This document shows positions 7,761 to 18,560 of a DNA stretch of 32,733 bases, in pieces. Below the pieces are notes generated by a model, which was given only the letters and a program-made list of their open reading frames with translations, was not told where the DNA came from and made no database searches. This stretch comes from Scenedesmus sp. ARA3. Taxonomy: Eukaryota > Chlorophyta > Chlorophyceae > Sphaeropleales > Scenedesmaceae. The first letter of the stretch is position 1. Each line of letters opens with the position of its first letter. The position numbers and the translations under genes were made by a program. Location of the stretch: contig RWJK01000496.1 in assembly GCA_004335835.1 (NCBI GenBank), positions 1-32,733 on the forward strand. Direction: 5' to 3'.

Positions 7761-10700
7761 GTCAGGGATCATGGACAGCAGCGCAATCGCAGCCACGCCC
7801 AGCAGCAGCATCGCAAACTTCACCCAGCGCGCAAAGAGCTGCGTGATGTCCGTCCGGCCGCTGCGCATGTCTCCCTCAAACTCCTCCTCCACTATCTCGG
7901 ATGCACCCACATACAGGAAGGTGCCGGTGGCGAAGCAGGAGAGTGCCAGGTGCACCAGCGGGTGCACGTTGCTTACATACATACCTGCCAGGATGGCTGT
8001 AGGGGCCACCAGCACAAAAGGACCCACATACAGCGTGATCTGCGGGTGGTGGGCGGCAGCAGCAGCAGCACACGTGAGTGTTGGATTAGTTACCAAGCTG
8101 CCAAAGCGCAACCATGACCTGCAGCTCTAAACCACACATGCCAGTCAGCAGCAGCACACACGTTGCGTGTTATGCGGAGCCTGGCCAGTCGGCATGCGAC
8201 GCTATCTTGCAGACACACAAACCAGCAGGAGCCAGCAGGTTAAACGAGTCGGCCGCATCAAGATGATCAGCATGTGCCTTGCGACTTCAACTCAGCACCA
8301 GCGCAGCAGGTTCGTTGCCACCTGACCAGAACTCGAGTCAGCCTATGATCATCAACATGTTGAACAGTGCGTTGCTGTGCTGCGCACCTGGCGTGTTGTT
8401 GCGCCGTCCTTGAGGAACCTGCTGCTGAGGGCCAGGCCGGAGATGAGCTTGTGGCTGGCGATGGCCATGAACAGCATCAGGAACTCCTTGCGCTGGTCCT
8501 GCAGGCAGCAACACACGACAAAAACAAGACTTAGAACTGGTAGGCTAATTTGCAGGCACCGCCACGGGCTGCTGCCAAGCACATTACACAATGTGCTAGG
8601 AACGCTTGCTGCAGGCCTGCAATGTACTTGTGGACCACACCACAGCAGATTTGCGAGTACACTGCAAGCCTGCTGCAAGCGTTTCACTAAGACTTATATA
8701 AAATAACTAAATAATATAACAAATAAATAATAAAATAAATAATAAAATAAATACAGCAGCATCCTCACCATGAGCCCCAGCGCCATGCACTCCAGGAAGG
8801 TGTGCACAGCCATTGCCACCAGCAGCACCACACCCTGGCGCAGGTCACCCACCACCACAGCATGGTGGTGCGTGTGCGCCAGGTGCACGTGCGCGTGCTG
8901 CTGCTGCACGCTGACGCTGTGGCCCGCGGTGCAGCCGTGGCCATGGTCGTGTGCATGGTCATGGCTGTGCTGGTGAGCATGCGCATGCTCGTCATCATGC
9001 TCGTGTGCATGCTGCTCCTCGGTCAACAGAGGTTTGACCAGATCTTCTGCTGCTCCGTTGCCGCTGTTGCCCTGCTGCGGCGTGCTGTGCGTGCGGCTGC
9101 GCAGGTTGTAGCGGCCCTGGCTTGGCGTCAGCTGCCCGTTTGCGCTGCCGTCCCCTCCAGCCGTGCTTGCGCCCTGCTGCTGCTGCCTGTTTGACTCGTC
9201 TGCGCTGTGGTTGCTGAGGCCGGCCAGGTCGCCTGCTGAGCCAAGCAGCAGATCCTCGGCTGTCCTGCAAGCACAAAAGGCAGTAGGAATGCAGCATGGG
9301 CAGATCAGATGACAGTAGAGTGCCTTCAAGCTTTCAAAAGCAGGAAGAGCAGCTGACCTGGTCTTGCACACACATCCTGTTAGCGCAAGCAGCGCTGCAA
9401 ACCACTCAGGGCACTGCTGCATGCCCGAAACTTTCAACAGCAGCATGTCCTGCTAAAGTTGGCTGCTCTGTGCGAGGCAAGTAAGGACGCTGCTGTCTTG
9501 ATACAAGTCAGAACTCTCAGATCCGAAAAGCTTGCCACACACCTGCAATCCACGCACGGCGGTGCGATGCCCGTGTGCGGGCCGTGCCCGTGCGCGCTGC
9601 CGTGCACATCAAACAGCACTCGCTCCACAAACAGAACCAGCATGTAGCCCAACGTGATGAGCACCAGATACAGTGGGTAGTCCCCAACCAGGGAGCCCAG
9701 CCGCTGCTGCGCCTCTGCGCAGTGTGGCAGCAGATGCACCAGGCCCGCTGCAAGGAACACGCCTCCAGAGAAGCAGTTGAGCAGCGACAGCCACCTGCAG
9801 GACGCAGCAGCAAGCAGGGACGGCGGCGCAGGAACATTGGTGGAGCGTTGTGGTGATGCAGACCAATTCATTTGTGCTCATAGCTGCTGAAAGCATTGCT
9901 CTACTGCTTTGTGCCTGTGGTGCAGCAGCGCATCTAGATGCCTGTGCTGATGGTTTGCTGTCTCAAAGAAGCAAACTACCAGATCTGATCTGCTGCTGTG
10001 GACCTGCTCACCACTCGTATCCCTCGAACGACTTGAGCAGCACTGGGATGTACACTCCTGCAAGGCCCTCGAAGAACAGCGCCAGCGCTGCCACCAAGCG
10101 CAGCATGCCCGTGACAGGCGCGTTGACATGCTCATGGTAGGCGCCCGCTGCAGCGCCCTCAGACAGACTGCAGCTCTCGTCCAGCTGCAGAAAACAAAGG
10201 ACATGGACAACACCGTGCCACGGGCTATGTAAGTGCTGGTAAGACATGCTGGAGTTCTGAAAGGCACCACGATGTGAGCAAGCATACAGCAGCGCCGCAC
10301 ACTTTGCTGGCCCCCAGTGGTGCATGCTGCTGCAAGCGGTAACACGCTTTGCCAGCACCAAAAACACCTTTAGTACAGCGCCACTGCTAGCAGTTGCCGC
10401 TGCTGCCGCACCTGACAGGCCATGATTGCTGCGCAGGCTTGTTCTACTGCACGCTGGTCCAGCACGAGGCTCTCTCCCTTGCCGTATGCCGCTGCTAGGT
10501 CGGCGGCTGACAGCTGGTACTTTGGCGCACTGTTGCCTGTATTGCTGCTGCCTGCTTTGCAGCCACGCCTGCGACAATACAAGGTGGGAAGCGGGGAGGC
10601 GCGAAGCAGCAACCCAACTCATAACAGCTGTGCTGAAGCTGAGACAGCTGCACGTGTATGGTGGAGCAATATGCATGGTGCCGTTCAGTTCAATGGCAGG

Positions 10701-11244
10701 CCCACCCATCAACAGCTGACCAGGCAACATGCACTTGCATGATGGGCAGAACCAGTTGGGCTGCTGGAGTCAAGTTATGGTGCATAGTCACCATCCTTGC
10801 AACTGCCGGCTTGGGCCTGGCTGCTCATCGAGTCATTCAAAAGCCTGCCTTAGCCAGCAGCAAGTTAGCAATTAACACTGCTAAAAGGCGGTAAACCATA
10901 GTTCAGCACCTGTATCGGCCGATACAGTTACTGAATTACACTAACCGCATTGTAGCAGCATCACTTGCCCAACCGGCTGCTGGCAACCACACCAGATCAG
11001 CTGCCCCATTCAGCAGCACCACGCCCGCCTTTCCGCACCTGACTTCTGAAGTGAGTCGTGCAAGGTCTGCAGGAAGCAGCGGCTCCTCTGCTCCAACTAA
11101 CTCTGCTAGCCTGTCTGCGAGCACGCTGTGCTGGCCAAATGCGTTCAGGTACGGTTGGGGCGCCTCTGCTGCTGGGGACAGAAGGCAGCAGCTGCTGAGC
11201 AGAAGAGCGACCAGGAGCAGGACCAGGCTCGATGGCTGGAACAT
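7665..11244 (-). CDS. ZIP-family zinc/iron transporter
   Basis: Membrane importer of Zn2+ or related divalent metals into the cytosol. Seven minus-strand exons: 11039-11244, 10412-10568, 10012-10184, 9543-9794, 8769-9264, 8388-8498 and 7665-8039. Phases agree throughout; product 589 residues. Residues 1-26 form a signal peptide (LVLLLVALLLSSCCLL core), followed by a lumenal or extracellular domain of about 120 residues. Eight membrane segments follow, including TM1 (LVAALALFFEGLAGVYIPVL), TM2 (FSGGVFLAAGLVHLLPH), TM4 (AVHTFLECMALGLM), TM5 (MAIASHKLISGLALSSRF) and TM7 (ALSCFATGTFLYVGASEI). TM4 His/Glu and TM5 HK match the ZIP metal site. The TM3-TM4 loop (about residues 263-400) holds a dense His/Asp cluster; the C-terminus is a second His run ending at the stop. 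I cannot say which ZIP subtype or which membrane. Confidence 0.92.
8698..8757. repeat. AT-rich simple repeat in ZIP intron 5
   Basis: A TAAAT/AATAA-type run of about 55 bases with almost no G or C, in an otherwise GC-rich region. It lies directly after the exon 5 donor on the transcribed strand. Confidence 0.9.
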
Positions 11245-13820
11245 TTAGGATTGACCTGGGATGTTAACACAGTAGCAGTGATAGTTTGAGGGATGGTAAG
11301 CACAGTGGCTACTTCAACTCCTGTGCAGGTCAGGTGCTGCTGCTGTGTAGCTCACCCTATATGCTCGGCGCAGCTGAATAACAACTACGGCGTTTGCAAA
11401 CACATGGCATGAGCGGCTGAGTCGACCGGCTGACTTCGCTTAAAGACGAGCAGAAACGGGGCACGGACTATGGTTCTTGCGTGCTGTCTGCGTGCAGCAC
11501 CTACAAAAGCAATGCAACTGTTGTGTAACGTAGATCGACGCTGCTTGCGCTGTGTGCTGTGGCTCCACGAAAACCTAGCCCACCTTGTTAAAGGCAGGAC
11601 AGTGCAGCAGTGCAGGCTGGGGCAATACTGCAAGGCCACTGAGGTAGATCTGCAGGCTGTGACTTACAAACTGTATCGCAATGTGCCAGTAAACCTAAAC
11701 ATCGCGCGAGTACCGGAATGAACTGTACTGGTAGCAGTACACACAGCAGCACTACTGCTGCATGCGCTGCGCTACTGGCAGTGCAGCAACACCAACAGTC
11801 AACTATACGCCATCAGCAGAGGTACCTGCTGTGGGTGTAACAATGCTATGCATGTCTGCATGCGCAGGTAGCCATAACGCTTGCACAAATCGCCATGCCA
11901 CATGCATGGGCCGTGCACGATGTGCCATCATCACTGCGCAAACCCATACCACATCATGCGTTGATGCATACAACTCCTGAACCGTCCCACCGTCGACCTT
12001 AACTCCTTCCAGGTTTGAATCTGTGCCTGCTGTCAAAGCCACTCTGGCTTGCATCTTGTGCCTGCCCTCAACAGCATTGCCAACACTGCTGGCCAGCAGC
12101 ACACCCATGGGTATGAAGACTGCATACTACAATAGTGATGCGGGTGAAACATAAGTAAACAAAGCCAACAGGAAACAGATGGACACAGCAGCGTGAGCAG
12201 CAGCGCAAGTGACTTGCCACCCAGGTAGCACTGCTAGCCGTGACGGTCAGTGGCTGACAGCATGGCGGTACACAGCAGATGATGGCCATTTGTGGCAGAG
12301 CCACATTGCAGGCTTCGCCGTCTGCTCAAATGACAAACCCTTACAAAAGAAAAATGGGTTAAAGCGTAAACGGCGTCCAAAGTTGCTGTCACTCGCATCT
12401 TTTGCAAGGGACGTTGCTGCATGCCTGCAGCCCACGGCGCTGTTAGCAGCCCAGTGCCCAGTGGGCCCGGCTGTTGCTTTTCAGAACTTTGGACACCCAC
12501 ACACTAGCTGTGGTGAAACTGCGGGGCATGCTGAGAGAAAATGTTGCTTAAACACAATACGAAAATTGAATCAACCCTGCATAATACTAAATGCCTTGTC
12601 ATTCGCAGCCTCTAGTCCTGTCGTGCTCAGCACGAGCAGTGCTACTGCTTGCTCCTGCGTGTACAGTGCTCAGCATCTGCATGGCAGAGCATGTCACATG
12701 GACATCCAAAACATCGAAAGTGACTTCAAAACCAATTTGTGAGCGAAGAATTCACGCATCGGGCACACTACGACAGCATCGAAGAGCACGTCACAGCACA
12801 CGCCGCGGTCGCGACTGCCTGCACGGTTGCCCCCTCATTTGGGTATCAAAAATATTCCAATAATAATATCTATTACAATCTGTTGTACAAATCAGCAGAA
12901 AATGCTTCGACACTGCCTGCTTCCCTGTTCCTGTCACTGACCGGGTTACTGTGTCAATTGGGGCGGAAGGGTTGACGGCCTGCTCAGCATACGGTGGGGC
13001 GGTATTGATGTGTCCATTGCAAACCTGGTTATAAACAAACAGACGACTCCTTGTATATGCCCATCTTGATGACTGAACCAAATGTTACTCATGGCCGCCA
13101 TGTACAGCCATGCGGCACGGCCCATGCCGCGGTGGCTGCCAGTGTGGCTTGCAGGACCCCAGCACCTTGCGGTCAGGCCAGCACATGGGCACTGCATGAC
13201 ACGCAAGCCATCCAAAATAACCGGAAAAATACTGGGTAAAAACAACGACACGTAGCGTGTCACACGTCACATGACCTTTAGTATATGCTGGGCATGCTGT
13301 GATATAACAGCATGGACACAGCGGGGCTGCATCACATAGGCACAACGGGGCTGCAAGAGGACAAAGCACATGCGTTTCACTTTTTAAGGGTCAGTTTTTG
13401 ATTGAAGCGTGCATGCTCAAAAAGGTGGCAGCAGGCGCGGGTGTCTAGCAGACGCAAAGTGTCAACCAAGTGACAAAACGGTATACAGATGAGTAGGTTG
13501 CTGTTGCTGGCACCAGCTGCTGTACGCTGAAGCTTCAACATCTCCATGCATAAGGCCCAAACAGCACTGCCACGCGCACAGCATTTCTGGTGCTTTATCA
13601 CCGCACACATTCCCTGCTGCCCTCACAGCCACATCCACCCAGGCCACATGCAGACACTCTCCCTACCTTCGCAGCAGCTGCTTCAGAGAAATGCAGCCAG
13701 TGCTGCTGCACAGAGCAACTGCTGCGCCGCACCAGCAAGCCACGCACCCTTGCGCTCGTCTAAAAATCACCCTTCTTGAAGAGGCCATGTGGCGCCTCGT
13801 CCAGAGCAGCAGCACTGTGC
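11245..13820. other. Long intergenic region upstream of the ZIP gene
   Basis: About 2.5 kb without a supportable gene. It contains the ZIP promoter side and the 3' flank of the plastid-targeted gene. Open frames exist (for example 12209-12742 plus), but none shows a recognisable family or splice context. An AT-rich patch occurs at 12846-12902. Two short motifs at 11704-11715 and 11774-11787 recur at the right end of the window. Confidence 0.4.
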
Positions 13821-14145
13821 TCAGGAACAGCTGCTTCAAGAAGGCGGGCATGGGAATGAGGCTCTTGAGCGTGCCACGTCAGCAGACAACACACTACTCT
13901 GCTCCCCTAGCCAGGCCCCATGGCTCCTCCACAAACAGAAAAGCGCCCTCAGAACAGCTGCTTCAGGAAGGGGGGCATGGGGATGGGGCTCTTGAGCGTG
14001 CCGTCATCAGGCAGTTCACCCTCCCACTGCTGCAATTACTCCCCAGCAGGTCGCATGGCTATTCTCCAATAACAACTGAAACAGCAGTGCCCTCAGAACA
14101 GCTGCTTCAAAAAGGCCGGCATGGGGATGAGGCTCTTGAGGGTGC
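13821..14145 (-). repeat. 3'-end array of the plastid unknown (3 copies)
   Basis: The final codons and stop (SLIPMPAFLKQLF-stop) are functional at 14093 and recur with edges near 13949 and 13821, period about 130-145 bp. The middle copy keeps the stop in frame (FLKQLF-stop). The outer one has an extra C that shifts the stop. Further fragments near 13765 and 13670 may be older copies. Confidence 0.85.
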
Positions 14146-16552
14146 CCGCCACCTTCTCGGCGCTCTCGGGAATGATCTGGGTGAAGCTCGTTCTGGCCAG
14201 CTCCTTGGCCAGCTGCGTGCACTCGGCATATGTACTGCACGGCAACCCAGCAGCAGAAGCAGCAGCAGCAGCAGCAGCAGCAGCAGATGTTATTAAAAAG
14301 ATGTGAAACCAGCACTTTCATGGTAGCTGCATGCTGGACACCAACACGTGTGGTTCCTGGCTTGTTGGGTCTTGCAGACCATCGGCACTGATGACAACAT
14401 CAGTGAATTTGCACATGCTAAGGACCAGGATCTCGGTAAAGTTTTTTTTGGCCAGCTCCTTTGCCAGCTGCGTGCACTCAGCATACGTACTGCACGGCAA
14501 CCCAGCAGCAGGAGCAGCAGGAGCAGCAGATGTTGTTGAAAAGAAGTGCAACCAGCACTTTCATGGTAGCTGCTTGGTGGACACCGATACGTGTGGTCCC
14601 TGGCTTGTTGGGTCTTGCAGACCATCGGTACTGATGACAACAACAGTGAACTTGCAGATGGTGAGGACCAGGATCTCAATGAAGCTCGTTTTGGCCAGCT
14701 CCTTGGCCAGCTGGGTGCACTCGGCATACGTACTGCATGGCAACCCACGAACCCAGCACAATGATCCTGGGCATCAACGGAACAGCCAGGACCTTCAGGG
14801 TGACTTGCTCGACTGACGATTTGCCTGACAGCTGCGTAGAATTTGAATCTGCCATCTACCTGAGCTCAAGCTCCTTTGGTTGGAGGTGCCTGCTGTGCTG
14901 CTGACACACAAAAGAGGAGCTGGGGAGTGTGGCTGCAGCATGTGTGGTCCATGCGTGTGGAACTGTAATGGACAACTGACGCTGGCAAGCCGCTGTAAAG
15001 ATGGACATTCTGGCATGATAAATGCAACTTTACGCACCTTCAAGCATTGCTGTACCACCTGCAGCCCCCCTCACCTGCTGTACTGCTCATCCACTGCCTC
15101 CATGATGATAGAGCGCGCCATGAGCTTGTGCTTGTTGCTTTCCAGGACTGACACGTCATACGGGTTGTCATACAGCTGCGAGATGGCTTCGAAAGGAATG
15201 TCGATGTCATTTTCTGCGCAGTGACGCTCAAACTTGATGACACCCCTGCAGTCCAACACACAGGGTGTTGCCAAGAGCATTATAGTTCACCTGCCACGTC
15301 CTCGAGGTGCGTGCCAATTCAACAAGTCTTTGCCGCAAGTGCAACGTTTTGAGTTACACTGTTCGAGTGTTACATGTTGAACAAGATAGCAGCTGCATGC
15401 ATTTGCAGTGCTGCACAGCAGTGGCTGTGCTGACAAGCATGCGCTGGCTGGCTGGTAGGCGGCGAGCTAGCTAGCTGGCTGGCTGGGTTGCTGACATGAC
15501 ATACGCCAGTGCTCAATCGTATCATACTTGCACTCTGCACTGTGCGCAAGCGTCAGTTGCCGACTTTCCAACAGGCTGCTTGCGTGGCTGGATGTTTCTT
15601 GGGGTGTGAGGCTGACTGTTCAAGCGGGCGGCTGCTGGCCCGCGCCCTGCCTCTACCCACCACCTGCAAACGCCGAACACCTGCTGCTGCTGCTGCTGCT
15701 GCCGCCGCTCACTTGCGCTCCGCCAGTGCCTTGCCGTGCTGCTGCCACTCGTGCATCAGCAGGTGCTTCCGCAGGCTGACCACTGCATCAATGTAGTCCT
15801 TGTCAAGCGACTCGTCCAGGCGCTTGCAGCTGCAGCACAGCAGCCAAGTGGCACAGCAGCGATGTAAAGCAGTTGCATATGGGCCGGCTTATGTGCCTGT
15901 GGTTATGTCCTGCCATCAGAGGGCTTTTGGTGCAGATGGGGATGACTGCACAGCTTCGTTCATGCAACAAGAAACACACAGGTGCGCAACACATATGCAG
16001 TGCTGAGCAGGCTATCAAACATACAGCTGACAAGACGACAGCTTGACTATGCCGTGCCAGTAAAAGGCGGTGCCCAGGCATTGGCGCCCCTGCTGGTTTT
16101 CAAAAGCAAACGCTCCAGCTTATGTCATTACAATGAGTGCCTCAGGCTCACCTGGTGGAGATGTCGCCCAATGTGTCCCTCACACTGTCCTTGATGGCAT
16201 CAGACAAGTCGTCTATGCTCAGCAGGCTGCTGCCAGGACTGCCTGCAGTCTTGACAATGATGCTGCTGCTGTTGTCACTGCTGCCATCGTTGCTGCCGCC
16301 CACTCTATTGCCACTGCTGCTGCTGCTGCTGCTTGTGGAGGCCAACCTGCACAGCACCGCAGCCCTGCTGCTGCTGCTAAGGACACATCCTGGGACTATT
16401 ACCGAGGACCTCAACACTCTGTTGCAGCTGACTGAAGGTGCAGGTGTGGGAGCACGCTGCGTCACCAGTGTGCTGCTGTTGCTGCTGCTGTGCGAGCTCA
16501 AGCAGGCAGTACCAAGCGCCTTGGGCTGCGCAGTACACCGAAGAAGCTGCAT
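14093..16552 (-). CDS. Unrecognised protein with plastid-type leader
   Basis: Four minus-strand exons: 16152-16552, 15713-15829, 15075-15245 and 14093-14234, all joining in phase 2, giving 276 residues. I do not recognise the family. Residues 1 to about 100 are a Ser/Ala/Arg-rich, acid-poor leader typical of plastid (or mitochondrial) import. The mature part is predicted mostly helical and charged: LSIDDLSDAIKDSVRDTLG, RLDESLDKDYIDAVVSLRKH, FERHCAENDIDIPFEAISQL, NPYDVSVLESNKHKLMARS, IIMEAVDEQYS, YAECTQLAKELARTSFTQII and a C-terminal SLIPMPAFLKQLF. There are no membrane segments and no obvious catalytic motif. The open frames, consistent phases and exon-like composition make a real gene likely. 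The start ATG at 16552 is the first that gives a leader. The edges of the last exon are tandemly duplicated on both sides. Confidence 0.7.
14180..14750 (-). repeat. Plastid-unknown exon 4 5'-edge array (3 copies)
   Basis: Three copies, periods 256 and 242 bp, of the acceptor (GTGCAG or ATGCAG) plus the exon start TYAECTQLAKELA. Edges are 14234 (functional), 14490 and 14732. Differences are mainly at third positions (ACA/ACG, GCC/GCT, GCC/GCA, TTC/TTT), with conservative changes such as Arg/Lys. The extra copies run into a shared intron segment around GACCATCGGTACTGATGACA. Confidence 0.92.
15444..15486. repeat. (GGCT)n / (AGCT)n simple repeat
   Basis: A tetranucleotide run of GGCT units interrupted by GAGCTAGCTAGCT, inside intron 2 of the plastid unknown. 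Confidence 0.85.
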
Positions 16553-18139
16553 GATACGTTTGCGACCTGTTTACGACGTGCGAAACAGCTGTGGCTGTGC
16601 TGTGGGTGCGCGCACTGCAGCTGGTGCCACCCACTCAGCAGGTGACCCGAAGCAGCTAACTACAACTTGTAGCTGTATTGAGTATACACGCGTAGGAAAT
16701 GTTTGTACTTTAGCGTTTGCACGTGCTCTTGGCAGATAGACAACGTACACGCCCCGTAAGACCTACAATCGTACTCAGCGCAACAAGTTACCCACGTGGT
16801 GTGACTCGATGGCGGTCAAAAAAAGCCCCGTCGCAGGGTAACTTCTCTGAAGAATAGGCAGCACAAGCAGGGGAAATGCTGTGCCCTGGCAACCATGCGG
16901 CAGGGGGACTTATGCGATTCCTTATACTGCTCCTCAGCCAGGTCACCGTGGTCTACACGGGCCGCTGCGATGACAAAGCCCTGCACATGCATGAACCCTT
17001 GTGTTGAGCCAAACTGCTCAAGACTCAGGCAATCCCACCAGAAAGATGAACAGTATTCTTCAATCACCACCACGCACAACAGGCTTTGATCAGCCACCTT
17101 TTTTTTGATCAGCCACCTTAAGGCATCAACTGCCACAAAGCAACAACCAGGTGCTTCGTCTGCAATCAGGCACAACCGCAGCAAGCATATCATGCACCAG
17201 CACACAGCAGCAGCACTGCTGCTAGTGACTACGCGGTGCGATGCTTGTAAGGGTAGCTGCTGCTGCTGCTGCTGACTGCCCATGCAGCTGTGTCGACAAT
17301 GGCCAAAAATCGCAGGGATGCCAGGAGCAATTTCAAAGGTTGCCAATGTGCTACCCGGGCGGCTGTGTCACAACAACACTGCCCACACACAGGCAACCAG
17401 TGAGAGGTCGCCAAACAGCATCTGCACAGCAGCACATGCATGAGACAGCAAGTGTAAAGCAGCATTTGCACAGGACGCGCGTGCTGCTGCAGCCTGCAAA
17501 GACAATGCTGCTGCCGACTCAGCAGCAGCAGGCCCCAAACCCCACAGCACGACACCAGGTAAAAGCAGATCAATTGCCGGCAACCCAACCGCTGGCGCAA
17601 CATAACAGCAGCAGGAGAAGCACAACTGCAACCGCCAGCGGTGCCGTCAGCAGCCACATCAAGCGTATGGGCCAGCATGTGCACCAAGCCTACTGCGTCG
17701 CACCAGGCCAGCAGCCCTGCAGGATATGCACTGCCGACATGGCACCCTGGACATGCTCTGTGTAAAGACGTGCAGCAGCACGATGTGCTCTGCGCTGCAC
17801 GCATGCAGCGCACGACAGCCAACACCTGCTGCACCATGGCATCTCTGACCCTGGGCGCATCGCGCAACGCCCTGCACTGCAACACATCAGCGCTCAGACT
17901 ACACGCATGCGCTGCTGCCAGCAGATGGCATTGAAACCCAGGTGCCGACTGCGGCAACTGCAGCGCCGCTGGAGCCGTCGAGCAGGGTGTCCGGCCCCGT
18001 GTTGCTTGCCTTGCATCAATTGTCAGCAGCTAAATGTGATGCTTCCTGCTCCTCCTCCCCATCCCCAGCTGCAAAGCCGGCCTCAACCTCACATTGTCGC
18101 TGCACCTACACCGCCACCACAGACAAGCCAGCTGCTGCG
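16553..18139. other. Intergenic between plastid unknown and cysteine synthase
   Basis: No gene supported. Minus-strand open frames (16816-17346 and 17229-17957) are Cys/Leu-rich translations of CAG-rich DNA without family resemblance. A short direct repeat (TTTGATCAGCCACCTT) occurs twice within 17083-17120, separated by T residues. Confidence 0.4.
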
Positions 18140-18560
18140 CCTACAGCAGCGTGTCGGGCCCCGCCTTGCGCGGCGCGCAACTTGCTGACTTGACTGAATC
18201 ACCAAGCGCTAAAACATCCACCTGCACTTGCTAAGCCCCTCTGTGCTGCAGCCAAGCCATCCGCTGTGCCTACAGCGGCGTGTCGGGCCCCGCCTTGCGC
18301 GGCGCGCTGCCCCAGCTGTCAGCACCTGCAGCTGTATCACCTCCTCAGCCGCCACTATATGACCCCATGCGTGCGGCTACAGCGGTGTGTCTGGCCGTGC
18401 CTTGTGCATCGCGCTGCCCCAGCGAGTGTCAGCAGCCACCTGAGGTACGGACCTCACCAGCTTCAAACGCACACCGGCCTTCCAGCACATCTGCTGCTGC
18501 GGCTACAGCGGCGTGTCAGGCCCCGCCTTGCGCGGTGCGCTGCCCCAGCGCGGCATGGCC
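18135..18560 (-). repeat. Cysteine synthase 3'-end array (4 copies)
   Basis: Four copies, period 107-127 bp, of the stop-codon end of exon 8. The CTA that is the minus-strand stop lies at 18503 (functional), 18377, 18270 and 18143. Each keeps about 35-45 bases of coding edge (the region for [13 protein letters not shown]). In the 18377 copy the end is more altered. They lie past the stop and should be 3' UTR or flank. Confidence 0.92.

Noticed and set aside
12209..12742. 177-residue open frame on the plus strand
   Set aside because: No family resemblance, no splice or polyadenylation context, Cys/His/Ser-rich composition typical of chance frames in this DNA.
17229..17957. 242-residue minus-strand open frame downstream of cysteine synthase
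   Set aside because: Cys/Leu/Ala-rich translation of CTG-rich DNA, no motif, and no partner exons with consistent phase.
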